Below are positions 55,053-63,730 of a stretch of DNA of 64,000 nt, piece by piece (the first letter of the stretch is position 1; each line of letters begins with the position of its first letter). A model generated the notes under the pieces. It searched no databases, had not been told where the DNA came from, and saw nothing but the letters and a program-made list of their open reading frames with translations. A program made the position numbers and the translations under genes. Source of the DNA: Pedobacter sp. AJM (GTDB lineage: Bacteria > Bacteroidota > Bacteroidia > Sphingobacteriales > Sphingobacteriaceae); the NCBI RefSeq assembly GCF_002197755.1, contig NZ_NHOT01000001.1, forward strand, positions 372,001-436,000, given 5' to 3'.

Positions 55053-55544
55053 GAATAAGGAAAATTGAAAGCGTTTCGGATAAAAAACAGGGAACCCATC
55101 ATCACTTCATATTCCTTAAAACAGAGGTACATAATGGTTTTATAAATTTAAAAATTAAACCATATTTTCCAAAAAAAGCTGTTTGGAAAATATGGATTGC
55201 CAAGAAAAAGCTGCAGAGAAGCTTACATATTGGCCCTTAAAAGCTCAGTTTAATAAAGATAGGTACTTCTATTCTCAGCTTTCAGAAATACAATACCTAT
55301 TATGGTACCTGTAATAACCCATTTGAAATAAACAGCCGAATTTTTTATAGAGAAAACAGCGAATTTAGTATAGCAATCGACATGCACAATAATGTTCATT
55401 GTGTCTGGAAAGAATTGTTGGTTTTAAAGAATTGCGAATCAAACAGAAAGGAGGAAACCAAAAAAAACTAAACAACTGATGTGGCATGGCCAGGCCAATG
55501 TACATCGATCAGGATTAAAACTTTAAACTAAAATTAAACATGCC
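55053..55544. other. Spacer between divergent regulator and small secreted protein genes
   Basis: 492 bp, AT-rich, holding the start regions of the regulator (minus) and of the small secreted protein (plus). No clear promoter pair, repeat or RNA gene was recognised. Confidence 0.5.
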
Positions 55545-55883
55545 ATGAATTTAAAAAAATTAAGTTTAGGCCTTGTAGCCCTGATGGGGTTCGGCCTTTT
55601 AATCACATTAAACGCTTTTACTTCAGCTTCAAAAAAAAGTTATACCTACTGGCAGTATGAATCAGGAAGCTTAAACGATATCCGCAATGGCGCCAGCTAT
55701 ACGCAGATTAGCGAACCTAACGAATCACCCTGTGCAAATGGCTTAGATCTTCCTTGCGTGTTAAGAGTTGATGAAAGCATCAATACAAAGGATGAGCTGG
55801 ATACTTACCTTCATAATACTTCAATGTTTCCCTCTTCTGCTGATATTACCAACGCGGCCATTTATAAAAAAGAAGCCGAATAA
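55545..55883 (+). CDS. Small secreted protein (DUF6520-like)
   Basis: 112-residue exported protein with a signal peptide (MNLKKLSLGLVALMGFGLLI...). The mature part has YWQYESGSLNDIRN and a Cys pair in SPCANGLDLPCVLRV, similar to the small DUF6520 proteins of Bacteroidota that I recall. Function unknown. It is convergent with susD and shares a perfect hairpin with it. Confidence 0.65.
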   Translation: MNLKKLSLGLVALMGFGLLITLNAFTSASKKSYTYWQYESGSLNDIRNGASYTQISEPNESPCANGLDLPCVLRVDESINTKDELDTYLHNTSMFPSSADITNAAIYKKEAE

Positions 55884-55896
55884 AATGTAAACATGA

Positions 55897-55930
55897 AGTC
55901 CTATAGGTTTTTGAGAAAACCTATAGGACT
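55897..55930. terminator. Perfect hairpin between the DUF6520-like gene and susD
   Basis: 15-bp stem AGTCCTATAGGTTTT (55897-55911) and AAAACCTATAGGACT (55916-55930), loop TGAG. Works for both convergent genes. Confidence 0.85.
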
Positions 55931-55933
55931 GGT

Positions 55934-57298
55934 TTATTTTGGATTTTGCTGCATCCCTGATAAAGCAATTACATCTTCAGGCAACGGTAAAGCATATCGT
56001 AAGCTGTTAGGTTCTAGAATAGTCTTCTCGCCATTTACGGTTCGGCTTAGTACAATACCATCACCCTCCGCATTCCAGCGTTTAATATCTCCCCAGCGCA
56101 GGGTTCTGAAAAGCAACTCCTTTCTCCGCTCAACTTTAATTAAAGCCAGTAAAGCCGCTTGTGTAAGGCCGGTGTATGGAGAAAAAGTTCCTTTCCGGTA
56201 TCGGTTAAGCAACAGAAGATTTAAATCTGCCAGTGCTTCGGTGATCCTGTTTTGTCTTACCAAACACTCAGCCCTGGTTAACAAAAGTTCATCAGTGGCC
56301 ACGCCATTAAAAATAGATGCCGCACCGGCATAATAACCCTTAAAAATATAAGCATTTCCATTTGTTCTGAAAAATATAGTTTTACGGAGGTCATTAGCGG
56401 CATACAGGTTATAAAGTTCCGGATTAATCAATGCCCTGGCCTGGCTTCCCGTTGCAGTGGCTACTGCCTGGCTATCGAAAAGAACCTCGGCATTTTGCTG
56501 TGCAACAGGGAAGTTTGCAGATGCATTTAAGGTATTAAAATCCATTAATGTTTTCTGAATTTGCAAGGCACTATCAGCATATCGGCCAGCTTGCACATAA
56601 TCTCTCATCTGAAGATAAGTTCTGCTCAATAAACCATAAGCTGCTCCTTTAGATGGCCTGATGGCAGAAATATCTTTAACAGGCAAATCTGCGATTGTAG
56701 CTTTGAGATCGTTCAATACCTGATTATAACTTTCGGCCAGGCTGGCCCTGAAAGATATTTTATTAAAATCTGCATCAAGCCGCAGCGGGATCCCCAGATC
56801 GGATGGCGCCGAAGTCGGGTCATAAGCTTTTGTCCAGATGCCAATTACATTCAGAAAAGCCCTTGCCCGGTGAAAACGGGATTGGGCTGCGATGTGTTTC
56901 ACTTTATCAACAGGCGTAATGCGATTACCATTTCGCGCAATGGCATCCAATATAGCATTGCAGATATAAATCTCCTCAAAAGAGGATGCCCAATGCAGGG
57001 ATAAAGGTGCAAAATTATTTTCCGCCTTCCACAGGTAAAGATTCCGGTCTTGTTCAGTACGGGCATTGAATACCTCATTTGTTACATAATAATCATCCGT
57101 ACATGAATTGGCTACGCCCGGATCATTAAAGTTCATTTTAAGATAGTAATCCAGCAGCGCCTGCATATCTTCCGTTGTTTCAATCGTAGCCAGCTGCTGA
57201 TCGGGCTTTTCATCCAGATATTTTTTACAGCCAGAAAAGCATAGAAGAATTAAAAATCCCATAATCGGGTAGAACATTGTTTTTTGATATCTTTTCAT
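55934..57298 (-). CDS. SusD/RagB family outer-membrane lipoprotein
   Basis: 454-residue surface lipoprotein that binds glycans or other nutrients and caps the SusC channel. The lipobox and SusD start are LLCFSGCKKYLDEKPDQQL. The helical TPR-type body follows, with FHRARAFLNVIGIWTKAYDP and the C-terminal ERRKELLFRTLRWGDIKRWN typical of the family. It starts 11 bp after susC. The ligand is not shown by sequence; no glycoside hydrolase lies in this operon. Confidence 0.93.
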   Translation of the reverse strand: MKRYQKTMFYPIMGFLILLCFSGCKKYLDEKPDQQLATIETTEDMQALLDYYLKMNFNDPGVANSCTDDYYVTNEVFNARTEQDRNLYLWKAENNFAPLSLHWASSFEEIYICNAILDAIARNGNRITPVDKVKHIAAQSRFHRARAFLNVIGIWTKAYDPTSAPSDLGIPLRLDADFNKISFRASLAESYNQVLNDLKATIADLPVKDISAIRPSKGAAYGLLSRTYLQMRDYVQAGRYADSALQIQKTLMDFNTLNASANFPVAQQNAEVLFDSQAVATATGSQARALINPELYNLYAANDLRKTIFFRTNGNAYIFKGYYAGAASIFNGVATDELLLTRAECLVRQNRITEALADLNLLLLNRYRKGTFSPYTGLTQAALLALIKVERRKELLFRTLRWGDIKRWNAEGDGIVLSRTVNGEKTILEPNSLRYALPLPEDVIALSGMQQNPK

Positions 57299-57309
57299 CT
57301 TTTATTCCT

Positions 57310-60300
57310 TTAGAAGTTAATTCTGCATCCGGCAGATATGGTTTTGGCAGGGCGTAGTATGGTCGGACCGGCATAATCCGGATCGATTCCTTTTTTATTG
57401 GCCTGCCAGAGCATGCCGAGGTTGGTGGTATTCAAATAAAATTCAGCATCACGAATGGCCTTTCCAAGCCATTTCCCGGGTAATTTGTAACCCAGGTTGG
57501 CATATTGGAAACGGATGTGATCACCCCGTTCTACCAAAGCTTCAGAACCAGCATAAAAAGCATCACGTGCTGAATTATTCGGATAAATAAAAGCCGGAAC
57601 ATCGGTAATTAGCTCATCACCAGCCTTCTGCCAGCGCAAGCCATAATCATTATGGCCAACGCCACTATTCACTAATCTGCTGTAATTGATGCTTTGACGC
57701 CTGAAATAATATCCCAGTTTAAAGCTTAGGCTGAGCTGTAAACTAAAACCTTTATAGCTAAAGCGGTTTTGCAAATTGCCGAAAACCGTTGGCAGTGCAG
57801 AACCAAATAATTTAAGTTCATCCAGCGAAGTACCGGTTTGCGTAATCTTGCTATAATCTTTACTAACCTCCCCCTTAAGAAAGGCTATAGGATCACCGGC
57901 AGCATCAAGCCCCGGACTTTTAAAGGCATAGATACTGTAAACCGGGCTGCCCACAATACCACTAATGTTGGCTGTTGTGCTGCCCACCCAATCGGAAGCA
58001 CTATTACTAAGCAGGTAATAATCAGTTACCTTTGTTTTATTGGCACTGAGGTTTAAGGTACTTTGCCACTTTAGTAATCCTTGGGTGTTGAGGCTGTTTA
58101 ACTGAAGATCAATGCCCCTTCCTTCCATTGAAGCGACATTTTTAGTAATAAAGTTACCCACTCCGGTAGTATAATCTACCGGATAAACCCCCAAAAGATC
58201 TTTCCCCCGTTTGAGGTAGCCGTCAATACTGCCCGATAAGCGACCGCTCAGCGCATTAAAATCCAGGCCAAGGTTAATCGTTTGTACGGTTTCCCATTTC
58301 AAATCCGGATTGGCTTTTTTGTCAATAATGGCGTATGGTGCCTGTGAATAAACCGATGTACCTACATATTGTATAGTGGTAAGCCCAGCCTGGTTCGGAT
58401 CGGCATTGCCACTAAAGCCATAACTTAATCTTAGTTTCATAAAATCGATGGCTTTCAAATGGTAAAACCCAGCCTTTGAAATGATCCATCCGATACCGGC
58501 CGACCATAATGGCTTCCATTTATCGTTGGTATTTATCCCGAAAAAATTTGTGGCATCCCTGCGTGCACTTCCATACAGCAAATATTGTTCACGGTAATCG
58601 TAACTGATATTGCCATATGCACTTACATAACGGTTTTGTGTTTGACTGATGCCCTGCCGATCAGGAATATAGGAACTGCTACCAGTAACATAATTCGGAA
58701 AGGCGGTGGTATAATCTACCTGTGTAATGCTTAGTGTATTGGTATTTAAACCATAACTTCTGAAATGATCTCCATTATTTATTTGTTCTCTTCGTTCTGC
58801 ACCAAGCATTACATCAATACCATGAGCAGCAAATTTTTTAGTATAGTTTAACTGTGCCCTTAAATCCTGCGCCCGGAGTAAAGATGCAGAACGATCATTA
58901 ATGCTGCCTAGCGGAACCTTGTAAACTGCTGTGCCGGTATTGCTCAATTGCGTAAATGCATTAATCAAATTACGTGTGGTAAAGCTGCCCATTTCCTGCA
59001 ACAGGTTGCTATTGCCCGATTGCCTTTGTAAGCGGTAAAGGAGTGTAGCCGAGAGACCGTTCCATTTATAGTTTAACCCTGTATTGATATTTAAATCATC
59101 AAAATGGCCTTTAGTTTGCTGATAGGCATCATCATTAAGCGGATAATAATGCCAGTCCAGCAATTTTAATCCGTTTAAACTATTGATATAATTCAGGCTA
59201 TAATTTTTAGCTACTGGCAGGGCATTACCGTTTTCATCTGCAAAGCTGGCATACGGATAAAGGCTGCCGGTAGCAGAGGTAATACTGCCATAACCTGTTT
59301 TGCCCGTTAAGGTATTGCTTCCGGTGTATAGCAGGCTTAAATCAAGCTTAAGGTTTTGCAGCAGGTCAAAATTAAGGCCATAGCGCAGGCTGAGGCGATC
59401 GCTCTTTACATTTAATTCAGAACGGCTATGGTCATAACCTGCCGAGGTGGTCCACCCGAAACCCTTCCCGCCTGATGCAGCCTGCACATAGTATTGTTGT
59501 GTATAACCGTTTTGATAAAAGTATTTTGTAAAATCATCCCTTACATCCTTTTTTCGGTATTCCGCAATACGGAAATCTTTATCTGCCTGGCTAATGGTAT
59601 TATTATACATTAATTCTACCACCGGAGAGAGTACCGGCTTGTTTGGACTATTATAATTGGCCAGATAAAACCCTTTTTGAAAAAGGTTCAGTTCTACATC
59701 AATAAAATCGCTGCTGCTCATTTGCGGCAACCGGTAAAGATCAGGTGCCTGCTTAAAGCTTTGATTTAAATTGGCACTGATGCTGAGTGGCTGATTGTAT
59801 TTACCTTTTTTAGTTTGAATGACAATGACACCGTTACCTGCACGGCTGCCCCATATAGAAGTAGCTGCTGCATCCTTTAAGATGCTGATACTCTCCACAT
59901 CATTCGGATTCAGGTTATCCAGACTGCCTTCGTAAGGGAAGTTATCCAAAACTACGAGTACATTTCCTGGTCCACTGAATGTGCTTACACCGCGGATATT
60001 AATGCGCTCCCGATTAAAGCTTTCACGGTCTACACTTAATCCGTTACCCACGGCTTCCAACCTGCGCATAATATTACTGCCCACTTGTTCATTTAGTACA
60101 GCGCCACTAATTTGCTGGTAAGCGCCCGTTAATTTTTCCTTACCCACTTTTTGGTAACCAGTATTTACGGTTACTTCTTCTAGCTGATGTATAGCCGGTA
60201 TCAATTCAAAACGAACAGATTGGCCAGCGAAACGAATAACCGTATCTAACGTGCTGTAATTAAGCAGGCTGATTTTAAAATGGTGAGGCCCGCTGCTTAA

Positions 60301-60486
60301 ACCTAAAGAAAACTGTCCGTTACGGTCACTTTGTACATTTAATTTCCCCTGATCAATAATGATGGTGGCATTTGGCAACGCACTTCCATCAGCCCTGCTC
60401 ACAATGCTTCCTGTAAACCGCTGTTGCGCCCTTGAATTTGCAATGCTACAAAAGAAAATCAGGAGGGCGATAATATAAGATTTCAT
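57310..60486 (-). CDS. SusC/RagA family TonB-linked outer-membrane transporter
   Basis: 1058-residue TonB-dependent channel. It has a signal peptide, a carboxypeptidase-like domain (about 24-105), the plug domain with LEEVTVNTGYQ, GNVLVVLDNFPYEG and SIWGSRAGNGVIVIQTKKG (the usual GxxGxxG motif), and a long beta barrel ending in the aromatic CRINF. It is paired with the SusD lipoprotein. No anti-sigma-interacting extension is obvious at the N-terminus. A TlpA-like gene precedes it on the same strand. Confidence 0.95.
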   Translation of the reverse strand: MKSYIIALLIFFCSIANSRAQQRFTGSIVSRADGSALPNATIIIDQGKLNVQSDRNGQFSLGLSSGPHHFKISLLNYSTLDTVIRFAGQSVRFELIPAIHQLEEVTVNTGYQKVGKEKLTGAYQQISGAVLNEQVGSNIMRRLEAVGNGLSVDRESFNRERINIRGVSTFSGPGNVLVVLDNFPYEGSLDNLNPNDVESISILKDAAATSIWGSRAGNGVIVIQTKKGKYNQPLSISANLNQSFKQAPDLYRLPQMSSSDFIDVELNLFQKGFYLANYNSPNKPVLSPVVELMYNNTISQADKDFRIAEYRKKDVRDDFTKYFYQNGYTQQYYVQAASGGKGFGWTTSAGYDHSRSELNVKSDRLSLRYGLNFDLLQNLKLDLSLLYTGSNTLTGKTGYGSITSATGSLYPYASFADENGNALPVAKNYSLNYINSLNGLKLLDWHYYPLNDDAYQQTKGHFDDLNINTGLNYKWNGLSATLLYRLQRQSGNSNLLQEMGSFTTRNLINAFTQLSNTGTAVYKVPLGSINDRSASLLRAQDLRAQLNYTKKFAAHGIDVMLGAERREQINNGDHFRSYGLNTNTLSITQVDYTTAFPNYVTGSSSYIPDRQGISQTQNRYVSAYGNISYDYREQYLLYGSARRDATNFFGINTNDKWKPLWSAGIGWIISKAGFYHLKAIDFMKLRLSYGFSGNADPNQAGLTTIQYVGTSVYSQAPYAIIDKKANPDLKWETVQTINLGLDFNALSGRLSGSIDGYLKRGKDLLGVYPVDYTTGVGNFITKNVASMEGRGIDLQLNSLNTQGLLKWQSTLNLSANKTKVTDYYLLSNSASDWVGSTTANISGIVGSPVYSIYAFKSPGLDAAGDPIAFLKGEVSKDYSKITQTGTSLDELKLFGSALPTVFGNLQNRFSYKGFSLQLSLSFKLGYYFRRQSINYSRLVNSGVGHNDYGLRWQKAGDELITDVPAFIYPNNSARDAFYAGSEALVERGDHIRFQYANLGYKLPGKWLGKAIRDAEFYLNTTNLGMLWQANKKGIDPDYAGPTILRPAKTISAGCRINF

Positions 60487-60518
60487 AATTTGTTTGGTTT
60501 AGTTGAAATTTTGATGGT

Positions 60519-61310
60519 TTATGGAGTGATTCCTTTTAAGCGTTGCTGGCGATCGAGAATGGCATTAAAGTTTCCCTTCTGCATAAATTCACTTCCACTT
60601 GCGGCCAGGATATATCCGCCGGCTATCCAGATATAATGTGGTACGGTGCCGTGCACAAAATATCTGCTCAATGTAGTATCAGCCATAACTGTTACCAGCT
60701 GATCATTAAAGCGCTTCATGGTGGCAGCAATCTTTTCAGGTGTATCACGGGTGCTTTTGGCGTTTACCAGCAGTACTATGGCCTGCCCTTCGTATTCTTT
60801 CTGCAGGCTATCCATGTATTTAAACTTATGGGTACAGCTGCTGCACCATGTTGCCCAGAAATCGAGAATCAATAACCGGTTTTTATACCGGAGCAGGCTT
60901 TGCCGGGTGGTTTTTCCTTTTGCATACACCAGGTGCTCCTGTGTCCAGAAGCTTTCTGGTAATTTGCTGCCAACCTGCTGTGGCTTAATCTCCGCTGCCA
61001 TCTTTTGTGCATTTGTAGGAATAGTAACGCAGCAGCAGAAAAAAAGCAGTATGATAGTGATTTCTTTGCTTCGTTTAATCCATTCCAGTTTAATTTCTGC
61101 AAAAGAGAGTTCGGCCAGCAAACTCAATTCACGTGAGCGTATAGAACGTTTCTGCCCCCGGGCTATTTTCTTGCTGAAGATGATGGGTGCCTGATGCCTG
61201 GTAATCTGGTCTGAAATGGCATCCGCAGCTATGCGTTTAATGCTTTCTTTTCTGAAATTTTTAAGGCATAGCCATGCCCTTACGGCTATTGCCGTTATTT
61301 TTTGAATCAT
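60519..61310 (-). CDS. TlpA-like thioredoxin-fold protein with cytoplasmic N-terminal extension
   Basis: 263-residue protein upstream of susC. The thioredoxin part (about 105-263) has LLILDFWATWCSSCTHKF with the redox pair Cys156 and Cys159. Before it lies one hydrophobic helix (about 83-100, ITIILLFFCCCVTIPTNAQ). The first ~80 residues are basic and polar (KESIKRIAAD, FSKKIARGQKRSIRSRELS) and would stay in the cytoplasm. Such an extension is not usual for TlpA. Role in the Sus-like locus is unknown. Confidence 0.8.
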   Translation of the reverse strand: MIQKITAIAVRAWLCLKNFRKESIKRIAADAISDQITRHQAPIIFSKKIARGQKRSIRSRELSLLAELSFAEIKLEWIKRSKEITIILLFFCCCVTIPTNAQKMAAEIKPQQVGSKLPESFWTQEHLVYAKGKTTRQSLLRYKNRLLILDFWATWCSSCTHKFKYMDSLQKEYEGQAIVLLVNAKSTRDTPEKIAATMKRFNDQLVTVMADTTLSRYFVHGTVPHYIWIAGGYILAASGSEFMQKGNFNAILDRQQRLKGITP

Positions 61311-62206
61311 AATGGTTTGTTTTAATTCAGCCGGTAAAGCCTGGTTAATTTTCCCTGCACGATCTGTTTTTTAAAGAAAGAAACCAGCAGGTTTTAATTA
61401 TCGCAGTTTTAATGTGCTGAAAGATTAGTTTGTGGTTTGGTATTACCTTAGGTTATTACAACAGGCATGTCGCCGGTGGTATGCTAAATGGCTGTATCTG
61501 TTATTTATGCAGCATGATGCATAACCTAAAATGTGTTACCCTGCAATAAGCGCAGGATAAACACATATTTAGGGTTCGCCCTTAAATTTTAAATGCCTGC
61601 ATTTTTCCAAATGATTGATGTACCTGTATGTCCTGTTAAGAAAATAGCAGATACCGCCAGCGCCTGATGCTGTTTTAATAAATTACCTGGTTTTGTTTCA
61701 AGTTTCACAAAACCCGGCTGCTTCACCGCTGTTATACCTCTAAATCAGCATGTGAAAGCAGCGCAGGGATTGTGCTCTAAACTAAACAGGATTTTTTGGT
61801 TTCAAAGCAAACAAATAATTGAAAGGACATTTTTGGGGATGATGACCATACATGGGATGTTTAAACATAAAGCTGAACGTAAAACCAAGTGCCGCGCCGG
61901 GATGAAGCGGGGAATTTAACTGTACTTGTTTTACCTGTGGGTTCATACTTATATTGATCAAATACAAGCCTTGACAAATCAGCTTTCACAATACATGTGA
62001 GGCCGCAAACCATCACTACATTAAAGTTTCTGACGCCTTACATTGAAATGGATTTACAGCAGCCCCACATCTATTTCGATGTACAAATATATACAACTAC
62101 ACATAGATATGGGTATTAAACTGCTGTCTTGCTTCAACGGCGTCAGATTCTGTAGTTGCAAGACTTTTATTAATACCTAGTTATAATACACGAATATAGC
62201 TTTCAT
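61311..62206. other. Long spacer upstream of the TlpA/SusC/SusD operon
   Basis: About 900 bp without a clear gene. It holds an imperfect hairpin (61523-61576) and AT-rich DNA near the right end. A 61-codon minus frame at 61782-61967 has no ribosome site and no recognisable family. Confidence 0.5.
61523..61576. repeat. Imperfect 54-bp inverted repeat
   Basis: AACCTAAAATGTGTTACCC with TGC on the left and GCAGGATAAACACATATTT with AGGGTT on the right fold into one long stem with small bulges. It lies about 210 bp upstream of the TlpA-like gene on the minus side. Confidence 0.6.
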
Positions 62207-62238
62207 TATTTATTATTCCAAATTTGGAATAATAAATA
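62207..62238. promoter_or_regulatory. 32-bp perfect palindrome, candidate operator of the HTH gene
   Basis: Symmetric about 62222/62223 with core TTCCAAATTTGGAA and AT arms; sixteen base pairs on each side match without a break. It ends 28 bp before the ATG of an XRE-type regulator, where autoregulation would act. Confidence 0.7.
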
Positions 62239-62266
62239 TTTAATTATTAAAGTCTTTTTGTCAATA

Positions 62267-62542
62267 ATGGCTGAACAGTATATTGATAAGGAGATTTTAG
62301 TACTCATCAGGGCAAGGCTTTGGGAAATTTCTCAGTCGAAAAAAATTACTTTGGAAGATATTCAGGATCGGACTGGCTTCAGCTATAGCCAGGTTTACCG
62401 TATTGTGCGGGGAGAAAACAATATTTCAGTTAGTGGCTTGTTTGCCGTATGCAAAGCCCTTGAAGTTCAGCCAGCTGAAGTATTTAATTTTGAAATTGCC
62501 ATCCCTAAATATCCAGATGTCAGAAAACAACGGAAAGGGTAA
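62267..62542 (+). CDS. XRE-family HTH regulator (small)
   Basis: 91-residue DNA-binding protein. Start ATG 62267; the frame also has a TTG at 62258. The helix-turn-helix is visible as KITLEDIQDRTGFSYSQVYRIVRGENNISVSGLFAVCKALEV, with a short C-terminal tail KYPDVRKQRKG. It is probably a dimer that binds the adjacent 32-bp palindrome. It is convergent with a truncated FAD oxidoreductase gene. A second copy of its 3' half occurs at 63575-63702. Confidence 0.88.
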   Translation: MAEQYIDKEILVLIRARLWEISQSKKITLEDIQDRTGFSYSQVYRIVRGENNISVSGLFAVCKALEVQPAEVFNFEIAIPKYPDVRKQRKG

Positions 62543-62565
62543 ATTAAGTAAACCCTATCGATTAT

Positions 62566-62581
62566 AAAACCTATAAGGTTT
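62566..62581. terminator. Short hairpin between the HTH gene and the oxidoreductase fragment
   Basis: AAACC TATA AGGTTT-type stem (ACCTATAAGGT with flanking A and T) lies just between the convergent stops. The second copy has the same stem with one changed base in the loop. Confidence 0.55.
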
Positions 62582-62894
62582 GTGAACTAAACCGTGCACC
62601 GATTACCTGCTCACACAATCCAAAAGATAAAGTCATGCCGTTACCGCCTAAACCATTAATAATGGTTATACCTGGTGCTACTGCCATTACCAGTTCGGTT
62701 TCGCCATTTTTCATTTTCGGATACATGCCATTCCAGGTTTGGATGAGGCTGTTATCTTTAAAATGGGTAAAGGTTTTCAAATATTTTATAATCAGCTGGT
62801 TGATAAAATCCTTGTCGAAAGGATCATGAACCAGGCCATACTCATGCGAATCGCCAATGGTAATTTCTCCGGTATGTTTTTGGACGGCCATTCC
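62571..62894 (-). pseudogene. 3' fragment of an FAD-dependent oxidoreductase, cut by the RAYT element
   Basis: The frame encodes the C-terminal ~106 residues of a DadA-like FAD oxidoreductase (possibly the TIGR03364 group): GEITIGDSHEYG, WNGMYPKMKNGE and the terminal ITIINGLGGNGMTLSFG. The 5' end is lost exactly at the left inverted REP hairpin (62895). A second copy of this segment lies at 63731-64000 and is intact to the window end. The ATG at 62891 is internal, not a real start. Confidence 0.75.
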
Positions 62895-62923
62895 CCTATC
62901 GGTTGGTGTCTCACCAACCGAAA
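62895..62923. repeat. Left REP hairpin of the RAYT element
   Basis: CGGTTGGT GTCTC ACCAACCG palindrome (62900-62920) with CCTAT and AAA flanks. The 29 bases are the exact reverse complement of 63544-63572. Confidence 0.9.
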
Positions 62924-62981
62924 TATTAACCTGAAAAATCCTATATTGCTTTTATTGTCCCTCTAATCTAAAAAAAGTATT

Positions 62982-63527
62982 ATGAGTATTTTTCACAAAA
63001 GACAGGGACAAATGGATTATAATTATCCTTATTTCTACACAGACACTATCTGCCATTTTGATCACTTACTGGCAGATGATCATTTTAAGATGATTGTTAT
63101 TAATTCTCTTCAGTATCTAACTCAACAGAAATTAATAGAGATTTATGGTTATGTTATTATGCCTAATCATATCCATCTCATCTGGAATATGTTAAAGCTA
63201 AATGGGAAAGAAAGTCCTGCAGCAAGTTTCACAAAATTTACCGCCCATCAATTTAGAAAACATTTAATAACTCATTCACCAAATTTACTTAAGAAATATA
63301 GATCAATAAAAGAAGACCGTAACTACCAGTTTTGGAAGCGAGACCCTTTGGCTATCCCCTTAAGTTCTGAAGGTATATTAATTCAGAAATTAGATTATAT
63401 ACATGAAAATCCAACTAAGGAAAAATGGAATTTATGCGAATCTATAGAAGATTATACCTGGAGTAGTGCTGGTTTTTATGAAAACGGGATTGATAATTTT
63501 AAAATACTTACTCATTTTAGAGATTAA
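62982..63527 (+). CDS. REP-associated tyrosine transposase (IS200-like, Y1_Tnp)
   Basis: 181-residue single-strand DNA transposase of the HUH/Y1 group. The HUH motif is MPNHIHLIW (His63, His65), preceded by IYGYVIM, and the conserved YIHENPTKEKW block carries the family Tyr/His region. It is flanked by two inverted CGGTTGGT...ACCAACCG hairpins, the normal targets of RAYT proteins. The length is typical, and no internal damage is seen, so it may still be active. Confidence 0.9.
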   Translation: MSIFHKRQGQMDYNYPYFYTDTICHFDHLLADDHFKMIVINSLQYLTQQKLIEIYGYVIMPNHIHLIWNMLKLNGKESPAASFTKFTAHQFRKHLITHSPNLLKKYRSIKEDRNYQFWKRDPLAIPLSSEGILIQKLDYIHENPTKEKWNLCESIEDYTWSSAGFYENGIDNFKILTHFRD

Positions 63528-63543
63528 TTGAAGCGGTGTCGGG

Positions 63544-63572
63544 TTTCGGTTGGTGAGACACCAACCGATAGG
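63544..63572. repeat. Right REP hairpin of the RAYT element
   Basis: CGGTTGGT GAGAC ACCAACCG palindrome (63547-63567). Perfect inverted copy of the left hairpin over 29 bp. Confidence 0.9.
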
Positions 63573-63574
63573 CT

Positions 63575-63702
63575 AAAACAATATTTCAGTTAGTGGCTTG
63601 TTTGCCGTATGCAAGGCACTTGAAGTTCAGCCAGCTGAAGTATTGAATTTTGAAATTGCCATCCCTAAATATCCAGATGTCAGAAAACAACGGAAAGGGT
63701 AA
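63575..63702 (+). pseudogene. 3' fragment of a second HTH gene copy
   Basis: Matches 62415-62542 (offset 1160) with few changes: it encodes the last ~42 residues of the HTH protein (ISVSGLFAVCKALEVQPAEV...YPDVRKQRKG) and the same stop. The N-terminal half and the palindrome are absent because the copy begins right after the REP element. Confidence 0.85.
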
Positions 63703-63730
63703 ATCAAGTAAACCTTACAGATTATAAAAC

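Larger units (their letters stand above)
62895..63572 (+). mobile_element. RAYT/REP element (REP-associated tyrosine transposase unit)
   Basis: 678-bp unit: an inverted 29-bp REP hairpin at each end and one transposase gene between them. It sits exactly between two partial copies of the same chromosomal segment, which marks it as the site of a rearrangement. Confidence 0.8.

Noticed and set aside
61782..61967. Minus-strand 61-codon frame
   Set aside because: No ribosome site, no recognised motif, and in a long AT-rich spacer where frames of this size arise by chance.
62895..63572. CRISPR-like repeat at the REP hairpins
   Set aside because: Only two copies, inverted relative to each other and flanking a transposase, so they are REP ends and not an array.
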